A stretch of DNA of 64,000 nt from Marinimicrococcus flavescens (GCA_029211145.1 JARGEQ010000126.1:248001-312000), one strand, 5' to 3'; positions 15,890 to 25,869 are shown, counted from the first letter of the stretch. The notes: generated by a model not told the origin, from the sequence alone. Translations and numbers: made by a program.

Positions 15890-18800
15890 TCAGATGCCGA
15901 AATAGCGCGCCTGGGGATGGTGGAGGACGAGGGCGCTGGTGCTCTGCTCGGGCCAGAGCTGCCACTCGTCGCCCAGCTCGACGCCGACCCGCGAGGCGCC
16001 CAGAAGCTCGAGCAGCGGGACCTGGTCGGCGAGGTTCGGGCAGGCCGGATAGCCGAAGGAATAGCGCGAGCCGCGATAGCCCTGCTTGAGGAGCTGGCGC
16101 ATGTCGCGGGCGTCCTCGTGGCCGAAACCGAGCTCGGCGCGGATCCCGGCATGGACATACTCGGCCAGCGCCTCGGTCAGCTCGACCCCCAGACCGTGCA
16201 GCCGCACATAGTCCTGGTAGCGGTCGGCGGCAAACCACTCGCGGGCGACCTCGGAGGCGTGCTGGCCGACCGTCACCACCTGCATCGCCACCACATCGCG
16301 CTGCTCGTCGTCGACGTCGCGCAGGAAGTCGGCGATGCACACGCCCCCTTCCTTGCGCTGGCGGGGAAGATGGAAGCGGGCGACCTCCTTCTGGCCGTCC
16401 TCCTCGAAGAGGATCAGGTCGTTGCCCTCGCCGGCGGCCTTCCAGTAGCCGTAGGCGGCCTGGGGCGCGAAGATCGCCTCCCGCTCGGCCTCGGCCACGA
16501 GGTCGGAGAGCACCGGGCGCAGCTCCTTGTGGGCCCAGCGCAGGAACTCGTCGAGCCGCCGCCCCTGCTTCTCGTAGCCCCAGTGAAACTGGTAGAGCAT
16601 CTGGTCATTGAGATAGGGCAGCAGCGCCTTGACCGGCACCCGCTCGATCACCCTGGAGCCCCAGAAGGGCGGCTGCGGCACCGGCACCTTCGACGTCAGC
16701 TCGTGCCGGCGCAGGCGGATCTCCTCGAGCTCCACCGGCCGCAGCACGGTCGTCTCGGGCACCTCGAGGGTGCGCGGCTTGCGGGTCGAGCGGGTGCGCG
16801 CGGCGGCCTTGCCGGTACGCTCCGCCACATGCTCGGCGAAGGTCGAGGTGACCACCTTGTCCATCAAGGAGAGCCCGTCGAAGGCGTCGCGGGCATAGGC
16901 CACCGGCCCCTCGCCATAGGCCTTGAAGCAGTCGTCCTCGACATAGGCGCGGGTCAGCGCGGCACCCCCCAGGAAGACCGGCAGCCGCACCTGCTGGCGC
17001 TGCATCTCCTCCAGGTTCTCGCGCATGATGACGGTCGACTTCACCAGCAGGCCGGACATGCCGATGGCGTTGGCCTTGTGGGTCTCCGCCGCCTCGAGGA
17101 TCGCGCTCAGCGGCTGCTTGATGCCCAGATTGACGACCCGGTAGCCGTTGTTGGTGAGGATGATGTCGACCAGGTTCTTGCCGATGTCGTGCACGTCGCC
17201 CTTCACGGTGGCGAGCACGATGGTCCCCTTCTCCTGGCCCTCGACCTTCTCCATGTGCGGCTCGAGGAAAGCCACCGCCCGCTTCATGGTCTCGGCCGAC
17301 TGCAGCACGAAGGGCAGCTGCATCTTGCCCGCGCCGAACAGCTCGCCCACCACCTTCATGCCGTCGAGCAGGATCTCGTTGATGATGGCCAGCGGCGCAT
17401 GGGTCCTCATGGCCTCCGCCAGATCGTCCTCGAGACCCTGCTTGTCGCCGTCGACGATCCTGAGCTTGAGACACTCCTCGATCGTGTCGGGCCGCGCCCT
17501 TTTGCCCTCGTCGGCGGCCTTGCGGCCGGCGAAGAGCGCCATGAAGACCTGGAGGGGATCGTGGTCCGGCCGGCGCCGGTCGTAGATCAGGTCTTCGGCC
17601 GCCTTCACCTCCTCCTCGGGGATCTTGTGCAGCGGCACGATCTTGGAGGTGTGGACGATGGCGCCGCTCATGCCGCGGCGCACCGCGTGGTCGAGGAAGA
17701 CCGAGTTCAAGACGTGCCGGGCTGCCGGGTTGAGGCCGAAGGAGATGTTGGAGAGCCCGAGCAGGATCTGGATGTCCGGGAACTCCTTCGAGATGGCCTC
17801 GATGGCGTCCAAGGTCCACACGCCGAGCTTGCGGTCGTCCTCGTTGCCGGTGCAGATCGTGAAGGTCAGCGGGTCGATCAGCAGGTCGTGGTGCGGCAGG
17901 CCGAAGCGGCCGCAGGCGAAGTCGACGAGACGCCGCGCCACGCGCAGCTTGTCCTCGGCGGTCTTGGCCATGCCGTCCTCGTCGATGGTGAGCGCCACCA
18001 CCGCCGTGCCGAACTTGCGCACGAGCTTCATGCGCGCCGCCGCCGGCCCCTCGCCATCCTCGAAATTGATCGAGTTGAGGATGCCCTTGCCGCCATAGAG
18101 CTCGAGCGAGGCCTCGAGCACCGGCAGCTCGGTGGAATCGAACACCAAAGGCGCATCGACCTGGCCACGCATCCGCGTGATCAGGTTGGTCATGTCGCGC
18201 ACCTCGTCACGGCCGACATAGGCGGTGCACACATCGAGGGCGTTGCTGCCCTCGCGCGCCTGCTCGCGACCCATGGCCACACAGCCGTCCCAGTCCCCGG
18301 CCGCCTGCAGCTCGCGGAATTTCCTCGAGCCGTTGGCGTTGCAGCGCTCGCCGACCGAGAGGTAGGAATTCTCCTGGCGCAGGGCCACCGGCGAGAACAG
18401 CGAGGCCAGCGAGGGGACCGGCACCGGGTTACGCGCGGCCGGCCGGGGGCGAAACCCGTCATCGGCGATCCGCCGGAGCATGGCGTCGAGGGCGCGGATA
18501 TGCTCCTCGCCGGTGCCGCAACAGCCGCCGATGAAGCTCAGCCCGTCCTCCCGGACGAACCGCTCGAGCCAGCCTGCGAGCTCGTCGGCGCCGAGCGGGT
18601 AGTAGGTCTGGCCCTCGCGCAGCTCGGGCAGGCCGGCATTGGGCTGGACCGAGATCAGGCCCGGCCAGGTCTGCGAGAGATGGCGCAGATGCTCGGCCAT
18701 CTCCTTGGGGCCGGTGGCGCAGTTCAGGCCCAGCACCGGCACGTCCATGGCGCCGATGATGGTGGCGGCCGCGGCGATGTCGGTGCCGACCAGGAGCGTG

Positions 18801-19384
18801 CCGGTGGTCTCGACGGTGACCTGCACCATCAGCGGCACGCTGCTGCCGAGCTCGGCGAAGGTGCGCCTGGCGCCGTTGATCGCCGCCTTGATCTGCAGCG
18901 GGTCCTGGCAGGTCTCGATCAGCATGGCGTCGCAGCCGCCGGCCATCAGGCCCGCCGCCTGGACCGCAAGCGCGTCCTCGAGCGTGCGGTAGTCGGTATG
19001 GCCGAGGCTGGGCAGCCTCGTGCCGGGCCCGATCGAGCCCACGACGAAGCGCGTGCGGCCGTCGGCCGGCAGACTTTCGATAGCCTCGCGCGCCAGCTCG
19101 ACCGCCCGCTTGTTGATCTCGAACGCCCGCTCGGACAGGCCGAACTCGCCGAGCGTCACCGGCGAGCCGCCGAACGTGTTGGTCTCCACCGCATCGGAGC
19201 CCGCCAGGAGATAGGTGCGGTGGATGTCGCGGATGAGATCCGGGCAGCTGAGGTTGAGGACCTCCGAGCAGTTCTCCTGACCCCAGAAATCGTCGAGGGT
19301 CAGGTTGCGGCCCTGGATCTGGGTCCCCATGCCGCCGTCGAAGAGAACGACGCGCTCGCGGGCGTAGTCGAGGAAATCGGCCAT
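15890..19384 (-). CDS. metH: cobalamin-dependent methionine synthase
   Basis: 1164 residues (E. coli MetH is 1227), all four modules present. The homocysteine-binding domain (1 to about 325) ends with the zinc-binding GGCC (about residue 288). A folate-binding TIM barrel follows (about 340-630, FDSTELPVLEASLE). The B12 cap and Rossmann domain carry the DVHDIGKN cobalt-ligand His near residue 731. The C-terminal reactivation domain ends in the AdoMet motif RGSRYSFGYPACPN. It transfers the methyl of 5-methyl-THF to homocysteine. It follows metF by 34 bases in the same operon. No cobalamin riboswitch was recognised upstream of the operon. Confidence 0.97.
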   Translation of the reverse strand: MADFLDYARERVVLFDGGMGTQIQGRNLTLDDFWGQENCSEVLNLSCPDLIRDIHRTYLLAGSDAVETNTFGGSPVTLGEFGLSERAFEINKRAVELAREAIESLPADGRTRFVVGSIGPGTRLPSLGHTDYRTLEDALAVQAAGLMAGGCDAMLIETCQDPLQIKAAINGARRTFAELGSSVPLMVQVTVETTGTLLVGTDIAAAATIIGAMDVPVLGLNCATGPKEMAEHLRHLSQTWPGLISVQPNAGLPELREGQTYYPLGADELAGWLERFVREDGLSFIGGCCGTGEEHIRALDAMLRRIADDGFRPRPAARNPVPVPSLASLFSPVALRQENSYLSVGERCNANGSRKFRELQAAGDWDGCVAMGREQAREGSNALDVCTAYVGRDEVRDMTNLITRMRGQVDAPLVFDSTELPVLEASLELYGGKGILNSINFEDGEGPAAARMKLVRKFGTAVVALTIDEDGMAKTAEDKLRVARRLVDFACGRFGLPHHDLLIDPLTFTICTGNEDDRKLGVWTLDAIEAISKEFPDIQILLGLSNISFGLNPAARHVLNSVFLDHAVRRGMSGAIVHTSKIVPLHKIPEEEVKAAEDLIYDRRRPDHDPLQVFMALFAGRKAADEGKRARPDTIEECLKLRIVDGDKQGLEDDLAEAMRTHAPLAIINEILLDGMKVVGELFGAGKMQLPFVLQSAETMKRAVAFLEPHMEKVEGQEKGTIVLATVKGDVHDIGKNLVDIILTNNGYRVVNLGIKQPLSAILEAAETHKANAIGMSGLLVKSTVIMRENLEEMQRQQVRLPVFLGGAALTRAYVEDDCFKAYGEGPVAYARDAFDGLSLMDKVVTSTFAEHVAERTGKAAARTRSTRKPRTLEVPETTVLRPVELEEIRLRRHELTSKVPVPQPPFWGSRVIERVPVKALLPYLNDQMLYQFHWGYEKQGRRLDEFLRWAHKELRPVLSDLVAEAEREAIFAPQAAYGYWKAAGEGNDLILFEEDGQKEVARFHLPRQRKEGGVCIADFLRDVDDEQRDVVAMQVVTVGQHASEVAREWFAADRYQDYVRLHGLGVELTEALAEYVHAGIRAELGFGHEDARDMRQLLKQGYRGSRYSFGYPACPNLADQVPLLELLGASRVGVELGDEWQLWPEQSTSALVLHHPQARYFGI

Positions 19385-19418
19385 GAAGAGGAACGGGCTC
19401 CGGCTTTGCGGGTGAGGC

Positions 19419-20339
19419 TCAGGCGGCGGCCGGCACGTGGCGTGCGGCGCGCAGGAGATGGACGATCGCCAGCGGCAGCTCGGCGCGGTTCAAGGCGTAG
19501 ACATGCTGGCGGGTGAGGCCCTCGGCGGCGAGCCGGCGGCACTGCTCCGAGGCCACGCTGGCGGCGATCATGCCGTGCACCGGCGAGCCGTCCTCCACCC
19601 CGTCGAACAGCTCGCACAGCCATGCCGGAATGCCGGCGCCGCAGGCACCGGAGAAGCGGCGGATCTGGGTGAAGCTGTGGATCGGCATGATGCCGGGGAC
19701 CAGCTCGAGGCCGATTCCCGCATCCGCCAGCTTGTCGCGGAACCGCAGGATGCGGTCGGTATCGAAGCAGTACTGGGTGATCAGCCGGTCGGCGCCGGCG
19801 TCGACCTTGCGCTTGAGATTGTCGAGATCGGCATCGGCGCTGGCCGCCTCGGGATGGGTCTCGGGGTAGCAGGCGACGCTGATGTCGAAGGGCGCGATCT
19901 CGCGGATGCCGGCCACCAGATCGGCGGCATAGGCGTAGCCGCCGGGCTGCGGCACGTAGCGCTCGCTGCCCTTGGGCGCATCGCCGCGCAGCGCCACGAT
20001 GCGCCGGATGCCGGCCGCCCAGTAGCGGCGCAGCAGCGCGTCGACATGCTCGCGCGGGGCATAGGCACATGTGAGGTGTGCCGCCACCGGCACCGGAAAG
20101 CGCTTGTGGACGTCGAGAACGAGCGGGAACGTGCCGTCCTCGCCGGTACCGCCGGCGCCGCAGGTGACCGAGATGAAGCGCGGCCCGGCAGCCGCGAACA
20201 GCTCGAGATTATGGCGCAGACGCTCGCCCGCCTCCGCCGTCCTGGGCGGAAATATCTCGATCGAAAGTTCCACCGCCGGCAGCGGCTCGTCGAGCCATGC
20301 CGTCGGGCGTGCGTCCTGATGCAGCGTTCGTACCGTCAT
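19419..20339 (-). CDS. metF: methylenetetrahydrofolate reductase
   Basis: 306 residues, standard bacterial length. Family motifs are SIEIFPPRT near the N-terminus (catalytic Glu), SVTCGAGGTGEDGT, HLTCAYAPREH, RRIVALRGDAPKG and ADRLITQYCFDTD, which line the FAD and folate sites. It reduces 5,10-methylene-THF to 5-methyl-THF, the methyl donor used by MetH encoded immediately downstream. The ATG overlaps the stop codon of the ArsR-methyltransferase gene (ATGA), indicating translational coupling. Confidence 0.95.
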   Translation of the reverse strand: MTVRTLHQDARPTAWLDEPLPAVELSIEIFPPRTAEAGERLRHNLELFAAAGPRFISVTCGAGGTGEDGTFPLVLDVHKRFPVPVAAHLTCAYAPREHVDALLRRYWAAGIRRIVALRGDAPKGSERYVPQPGGYAYAADLVAGIREIAPFDISVACYPETHPEAASADADLDNLKRKVDAGADRLITQYCFDTDRILRFRDKLADAGIGLELVPGIMPIHSFTQIRRFSGACGAGIPAWLCELFDGVEDGSPVHGMIAASVASEQCRRLAAEGLTRQHVYALNRAELPLAIVHLLRAARHVPAAA

Positions 20340-21334
20340 GCCGCCTTGCTCCTTTGCTCGCGGCCCTCGCCGCCGAGCGTCTGCCCCGGCACACGAGCCA
20401 CCCACATCACCACCGTCAGCCGCTCGCCCGGAAACCGGGCGACCGACTCCTCCACCATCCCCAGCTCGCCGAACCAGCGCGCCATCTCGGCATCGCCGAA
20501 CCCCAGGCGCCGGTGCTGGCGCTCGCTCCGCAGCCGCTCCTCCTCGTGCTGGGCCAGATCCACCACCAGGAGCCGGCCGCGCGGCTGAAGCACACGGCGC
20601 GCTTCGGCCAGAACCGCCAGCGGGTCGTCGGCGTAGTGCAGCACCTGGTGCAAGGTCACCGCCGCGAAGGCCTGGTTGGGCAGCGGCAGATGGTACATGT
20701 CGGCCTGCCGGACCTGGCAGTTGCGGGTGGTGCCCCGGTCGAGATTGGCGCGCGCCACCGCCAGCATGTCGCGGGAGAGGTCGACCCCGAGGCCGCTGCC
20801 GATGTGGCGGGCGAGAATCTGCAGCACGCGGCCCGTGCCGGTACCGATGTCGAGAAGGCTCGGCACCGTCTCCTGCTCGAACTGCCGCGCCAGCTCGGCC
20901 TCGACACGCGCCACGTCGACCCCCAGCTCGCGCTCGCTGTCCCAGTGGTGGGCGCGCGCATCGAAATACTGCTCGGCCTGGCGTCGCCGCGACTCGCGGA
21001 CCGCCGCCAGGCGGTGACGGTCGAGGGTGAGCTGGGCGTCGCGCTCGGGCAGCAGCCGGCACAGCGCCCGCGCCATGGCAGCACCCTCGCCGCTCTGCGC
21101 GATCCGGTAGAACACCCAGCTCCCCTCGGGGATCCGCTCCAGCAGCCCGGCCTCGGCCAGCAGCTTGAGATGCCGCGAGATGCGCGGCTGGCTCTGCCCC
21201 ATGACCTGGGTCAGCTCGCTCACCGTCCACTCGCCCTGGGCGCAGATCGCCAGCAGCCGCAGCCGCGATAGCTCCGCCGCCGCCCGCAACCCGCCCAGAA
21301 GTCCCTCAAGAAGCGCGATCTGCTCTGTCATCAC
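20336..21334 (-). CDS. ArsR-family regulator fused to a class I SAM-dependent methyltransferase
   Basis: 332 residues. An N-terminal winged HTH (about residues 15-85, core SELTQVMGQSQPRISRHLKL) is joined to a methyltransferase domain with motif I DIGTGTG at 162-168, a DMYHLPLPNQAF segment and a post-I acidic motif. No ArsR-type metal-binding Cys pair is visible. Such fusions are often encoded directly upstream of metF/metH in alphaproteobacteria, where ArsR-type regulators (such as SahR elsewhere) sense S-adenosylhomocysteine. Sensing SAM or SAH through the methyltransferase domain and autoregulating the methionine cycle is the likely role, by inference. A palindrome lies 13-47 bases upstream. 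Confidence 0.88.
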   Translation of the reverse strand: MMTEQIALLEGLLGGLRAAAELSRLRLLAICAQGEWTVSELTQVMGQSQPRISRHLKLLAEAGLLERIPEGSWVFYRIAQSGEGAAMARALCRLLPERDAQLTLDRHRLAAVRESRRRQAEQYFDARAHHWDSERELGVDVARVEAELARQFEQETVPSLLDIGTGTGRVLQILARHIGSGLGVDLSRDMLAVARANLDRGTTRNCQVRQADMYHLPLPNQAFAAVTLHQVLHYADDPLAVLAEARRVLQPRGRLLVVDLAQHEEERLRSERQHRRLGFGDAEMARWFGELGMVEESVARFPGERLTVVMWVARVPGQTLGGEGREQRSKAA

Positions 21335-21347
21335 TCACCGCCACGCC

Positions 21348-21381
21348 ATGCGGCGATATGTAAATTTCTTTATGTCCGCAT
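21348..21381. promoter_or_regulatory. palindromic operator candidate of the metF/metH operon
   Basis: ATGCGG at 21348-21353 is mirrored by CCGCAT at 21376-21381, with ATA/TAT also symmetric, around an A/T-rich core (TGTAAATTTCTT) that contrasts with the GC-rich surroundings. It sits just upstream of the ArsR-methyltransferase start and is a natural binding site for that regulator. Confidence 0.55.
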
Positions 21382-21443
21382 GTCAAGAAGTCGGCCGATC
21401 CCGACGAGCGCGGGAGACGACGCGCAGCGGGTCGCCGCGCACC

Positions 21444-21500
21444 GGCGGTGCCGCGCAAGGCGCGGCGCGCGGCTGTTTTCTCCCTGCTTTCGTTCGGGTG
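21444..21500 (+). repeat. dispersed intergenic repeat, copy E
   Basis: Starts GGCGGTGCCGCGCAAGGCG then CGGCGCGCGGCTGTTTTC. It matches copy A over about 30 bases with two mismatches; the tail CTTTCGTTCGGG resembles copy B. It occupies the 320-base gap between the methionine operon start and the 58-residue membrane-protein gene. Apart from this repeat and the operator, I see nothing else in that gap. Confidence 0.6.
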
Positions 21501-21656
21501 GAGGAAGGAGGAGCATGTGAAGGGGGCCGGCCCCTGCTGGCGGAAGACCGCACCCTCGCATCCCTCACGCCACCCATGCCCGTCGGTAGAAGGCGCCTGC
21601 GCGGAAGCGCCGTCGAACCCGCCCCCCTGCCCGAGACGGCCTTGCGCTCCCGGCGG

Positions 21657-21833
21657 TCAGTAGCGGCGCTTGAAGCGGCGCCACAGGAGCGCACCGCCTG
21701 CGCCGGCGAGTGCCAAAAGCAGCAGGACGAACAGCGCCACGATGGCAGCGCCGCCCAGCAGCGCTTCCAGCGTGTCGGAAAAGCCGAACATGCCGACCAT
21801 CAGCGCGAGCAGCAGGACGATCACCACGGGCAT
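21657..21833 (-). CDS. small membrane protein (58 residues)
   Basis: 58 residues: a hydrophobic N-terminal helix (MPVVIVLLLALMVGMFGF), a short linker, a second helix (AIVALFVLLLLALAGAGGALL) and a basic tail WRRFKRRY. AAGGAG lies 8-9 bases before the ATG. The two-helix layout with a positive C-terminus is like DUF1328-type small inner-membrane proteins, but I cannot assign a family. It lies about 75 bases downstream of the disrupted cyclase/AAA gene on the same strand. Confidence 0.6.
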   Translation of the reverse strand: MPVVIVLLLALMVGMFGFSDTLEALLGGAAIVALFVLLLLALAGAGGALLWRRFKRRY

Positions 21834-22075
21834 CGCATTCTCTCCTTCAGCAATGGCAGTAGAAGAGCCGGCGGCAGGGCTCGGTTTCCCGCCGGCGCGC
21901 CGGACGGTCACGTCGGACGCTGGAGCAGCGCCTTCGCCTCCTTGAGATCCCCGGTGTCGAAACCCTCTGTGAAGGCGCCGCAGACTGGCGCGAGCAGGGC
22001 GCGGGCCTCCGCAATGTCGCCCTGGGCGTGCCGGAGCCGCGCCAGCGGGAGGACAGCACGCAGCTCCCACGACCT

Positions 22076-22112
22076 GGCGTGCCGGGCGTGCCGGGCGTGC
22101 CGGGCGTGGACG
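22076..22112. repeat. 9-base tandem repeat CGTGCCGGG
   Basis: About four consecutive copies of a 9-base unit inside the disrupted cyclase/AAA gene. On the coding strand it encodes repeats of His-Ala-Arg. Such units change number by slippage without shifting frame. Confidence 0.75.
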
Positions 22113-23373
22113 ACCTCGGCCGCCTCGCGGTAGCAGCCTTCCGCCTCGGCCGCCGCATCGCTTGCCGCCAGGCCTGCGGCCAGCAAGGCGTCGCCGCGGG
22201 CGGTCAGCACCGGGCTCTCGAAGTGGCGCTGGCCGGTCCGCCGGATGATGGCGAGCGCTTGCCCGGCAAGCGCCGCCGCCTCGCTGCCGCGGCCGTCCCG
22301 GATGCACGCTTCGGCCAGCAGCAGAAGATGCCTCGGGCTCCACAACCCTGCTCCCGAGCGGTGCCACCCCTCGATGCCCGCACGAATCTCGGCCATGCCC
22401 TCGCCCGGCCGGCCGAGCCGCGCGCGGGTCCAGCCGCGATTGATCCGGGCGGACGCGGCATGGAATGCGAAGCCGTGGGTATCGGCCAGGGCGAGACATT
22501 CCTCGGCCCAGCCGAGGGCGGTGGCAGGCTCGTCGCGGAAGATCGGAACGTGAGCCGCGAAGTTGAGCGCCGCGCAAAGATTGGCGGGCAGCCGCGTCCG
22601 GGCATGGGCGATGACGTCCCGCGCCTCCTGCAGGGCCGCATCGGGCCATCCCAGGGCAAAGTGCGCCATCGCCGCGCTGAAGCCATGGCTCACGCCGAAA
22701 TCGACCATGTAACGGAAGGCCAGGGGCGCATCGCGCTCGCGGTCGTGGAGAGCCAGCACGCGATCGAAATGCGCGAGGCCCGCGACGTTCTCGCCGGCGT
22801 GGATCAGGCAGGAGCCCATCGCGTTCTCCGCCGCGAGAAGCTGCTCGCGCGAGCCGCTCGACCGCGCCAGCACCAGCAGCTCGCCCGCCTCCGCGCGCGC
22901 CTGCCCGAGATGCCCCTGAAACCAGTGTGCGTGCCACAGGCCGAACGGCACCGGGAACGCCAGCGGCCGGCCGGCACTCCCCCGCATCAGCGCGTGCGCC
23001 CGCTCGAATGCCCGCTCGGTGTCGGGATGGCCGACCCCCTTCGACGCCTTGAGCGCCAGGGCGAGCGTCGCGTGCAGGGTGGCTTCCGGCCGCGCGCGGG
23101 CCGGCCCGTCCGCAACGCAGGCGAGTTCCTCCAGCCCCCTCCGCGCATGCGCCAAGGCCTCCTGCATGGCGGAGCGGTTGAACGCCAGCTGTGCGGCCTT
23201 GGCCCAGCGGGCGGCCGCGATCTCCGGCCGCCTCGCTGCGGCATGATGGTAGGCCAGCAGCTCGGGCTGCATCGACGCCAGCGCGGGAAAGTCGCGCTCC
23301 AGGCACTCGGCGATGCTCGCATGGATCGCCTGCCGCCGCGCCTTGAGCAGGCTCTGGTGGGCCGCGTCCCGCA

Positions 23374-23409
23374 CCAGCGCATGCTTGCCCGCACCAGCGC
23401 ATGCTTGAA
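23374..23409. repeat. 20-bp tandem duplication causing a frameshift
   Basis: The unit GCACCAGCGCATGCTTGCCC begins near 23371 and is repeated from 23391, the second copy ending AAA in place of CCC. Removing one copy joins YTFKHALVRDAAHQSLL in a single frame, which is the expected family sequence. Confidence 0.8.
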
Positions 23410-25386
23410 AGTGTAGCTCGCCTCGGGCGGCCTGCCGCGCACGAAAACCAGCTCGGCCAGGACGAGCCGGTCGAGCGCCGCCCGCAGCTCCGGCTCGCTC
23501 ACCGGCGAGACCGTGCCAGCAGCCCGTAGCCGAACTCGCGGCCGATGCAAGCCGCCACCTGCGCCACCCGCTTGACCCCGGGAACACGGTCGAGGCGGGC
23601 CATCAACGTGTCGTGCAGCGACGCTGGAACAGTCGCCCCCTGTCCGGCCTCGCCGGCCTCGAGCACTGCCTTGGTCAACTCCTCGACGAACAGCGGCACC
23701 CCGTCCGCCCGCGCGACGATCCGGGCCAGCATGTCGGCGTCCAGTGTGCCGTCACCAGCCAGAGGCGTCGCCATCGCCTCGGTCGACGCCCGTCCCACCC
23801 GGCTCAGCGTCAGGCGCGTGACGCGGGGATGCCCCGGCAGGGCGGGCTGACCCTCCGTCCGGCTGGTCAGCAAGAGCTGCACCCGGGCCCCGGCGATCCG
23901 GTCGACGACGAGGCCGGCCAGCTCGAGGGTCGTGGGGTCGATCCAGTGGGCGTCCTCGAGCACGATCAGCACCGGCTGTCGACGTGCAAGGCCGAGCAGC
24001 TGCTCGACGAGAACCGCCATGGTGCGCGCACGCTGCTGCTGCGGGGCGAGCTTCACTCCGGCGTCGAGCCCGAGCAGGGCCCCGATCAGCGTTACCGCCT
24101 CAGGGATATCTCCGCCTGCTCGGCGCAGCAGCGCCTCGAGCCTGCGGCCCTCGCCGGTCCGGCTTCGCCCGCGGAACGTCCGGCAGCGGCGCCGAGCTGC
24201 CGGATCACCGGCCATAGCGCACTGCCGGTGTGATGGGGCGAGCACTGGTAGCGCAAGGCAACGTGCTCCTCACCGTCGAGCGCGTCGAGCGTGGCGCGCA
24301 CCAGCCGGGACTTGCCGATCCCCGCCTCGCCGAGCAGCAGCACCGCCTGGCCTTCGCCCGCCCGCGCCTGGCGCCACCGCGCCAGCACCAGCGCCAGCTC
24401 CTGCTCGCGCCCGCGCATCGGCGCCGGAGCGCCGGGCCGATGCGCCTCGAAGCGGCTGCCGGCCCGGCGTTCGCCCACGACCCCGAACGCCGGCACCGGC
24501 TGCGCGAAGCCCTTGAGCGGGAGGGCGCCGAGATCACACAGCGCGAAGACCTGGCCCAGCAGGCGGCGCGTACCGTCGGCGATCACCACGGTTCCGGCCG
24601 CGGCCTCCTGCTGCAGACGGGCTGCCAGGTTGGCGTGCTCGCCTACGACCGTCTCCTCGCGGGCGGCCCCTTGGCCGATGATGTCGCCGACGACCACCGG
24701 TCCGGTCGCGATACCGATCGGCACCGCCAGCGGCCCGCCGGCCGGCGCGGTCAGGCGGGCGACCGTCGCCACGATGCTCAGCCCGGCGCGGACCGCCCGC
24801 TCGGGCCCGTCCTCATGGGCGCGCGGCCAGCCGAAATAGACCAGCACGCCGTCGCCCATGAGCTTGGCCACATGTCCCTCGTAGCGGGCAGCGGCACCTG
24901 CCACCGCGTCCTGATACGCGCAAAGGAGCTTTCCCAGCTCCTCGGGGTCGAGCTTTGAGGCCAGGACGGTCGAGCCGACGAGATCGGCAAAGAGCACTGT
25001 CAGCTGAAGCCGCTCGGCCCGTCCTGCCGACGTCGGCGGTAGAGACGGCGGATCGGGCGCTGCAGCCAGGCTGGCGATGGCGACAAGAAGCTTCTTGCGG
25101 TGCCCGAGCGAGGCGACGCCGATCTCGCGCAGATCCTCCGCGGTGTGAGTGTGGCGAGCACCGCAGCATCGACATGGTTATCGCGAAAAGCCCGCTCGTA
25201 GTGCCCGAGCCCGAGCCCCTCGAGCCAGCCGGCGATGTCCATCTCGCTGCCCCCGGCGGGCGGTCCCGCTCCGCACGCGCCGACAGTCTAGCCCCGGTCC
25301 GGGCAAAGCGCCGCATGACACGTTGCCGGTCCGCCTCGCGACAGTCGGGAATCGGCTTCGAGAGAGGCGGCCCCCAAGCCGGCCTG

Positions 25387-25647
25387 CTAGGCGCCGCCAC
25401 CCATGGCGGGGTCCGTGCAGGCTGGCTGGGCGCCGGTTTCCAGGAGCCAGCCGGCGAGCGTCTTCTCGACGCGCCGCCGCACGGAAGGCGGATAGAGCCG
25501 CAGGCTGTCGGACGCGGCGGCGAGGAGCTCGGGGTCGCGGCGGCGCAGCGCGGTGGCGAACCTGCGGTAGAGCAGCGTATCACGGCCGAGCATCACGCCG
25601 AGCCGCTCGCGCAGATCCTCCAGAGCCGCCGCGGGACTTGCCGCCAT
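25387..25647 (-). CDS. small hypothetical protein (86 residues)
   Basis: 86-residue soluble protein, mostly helical by composition: LEDLRERLGVMLGRDTLLYRRFATALRR, then a helix with SVRRRVEKTLAGWLLE and a short Gly-rich end (motifs quoted in part: LRERLGVMLGRDTL). No signal peptide, membrane helix or known motif. Codon pattern is consistent with a gene, but the Shine-Dalgarno is weak (GGGAG abuts the ATG). It lies alone between the disrupted cyclase gene and the divergent mlaA. Confidence 0.5.
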   Translation of the reverse strand: MAASPAAALEDLRERLGVMLGRDTLLYRRFATALRRRDPELLAAASDSLRLYPPSVRRRVEKTLAGWLLETGAQPACTDPAMGGGA

Positions 25648-25869
25648 CTCCCACGTCTCCGCTGCGCCCGCCCGAGGGGGCGTGCCGGGCCTTCCCGGCG
25701 TCGCGCCGCGCTTCTAGGCCGACTCGAGCGTTGCCGCCAGCGCACAGCAAGCAAGCGCACAGCCGGGTACCCGGCCGCCCGGCTTGCCACCGCCCGCAGC
25801 CGCCGGTTATCTCCTGCCCTCGTACCGGCGGCGCGAAGGCAGCCGCCGCACTCTTGCAGGGATGGCGCG

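Larger units (their letters stand above)
21908..25242 (-). pseudogene. disrupted SAM / guanylate-cyclase / AAA-ATPase / TPR signalling protein
   Basis: One long reading split into pieces in different frames. It starts at 25242 with a SAM domain (DIAGWLEGLGLGHYERAF), then a class III nucleotide cyclase domain (LFADLVGSTVLASKLD, GDGVLVYFGWP), an AAA/P-loop domain (GEAGIGKSRL; VLEDAHWIDPTT) and a C-terminal TPR-like region to 21908. Frame breaks fall at about 25148 (one extra base would be removed to restore TAEDLREIG), about 24180, about 23518 (one base restores VSPVSEPEL) and about 23380-23400. The last is an exact 20-bp tandem duplication. Each break is followed by recognisable family sequence in the next frame. 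It is therefore a pseudogene or carries several sequencing errors. Intact relatives are adenylate/guanylate cyclase-ATPase regulators. Confidence 0.85.

Noticed and set aside
15917-19516. A 1199-codon open frame on the plus strand
   Set aside because: It is the antisense shadow of metH: high GC in third positions removes stops from the opposite strand. Its protein is His/Arg/Gly-rich with no family motif.
21335-21656. Possible cobalamin or SAM riboswitch upstream of the metF/metH operon
   Set aside because: No B12-box or SAM-riboswitch core was recognised; the visible signal is a palindromic operator.
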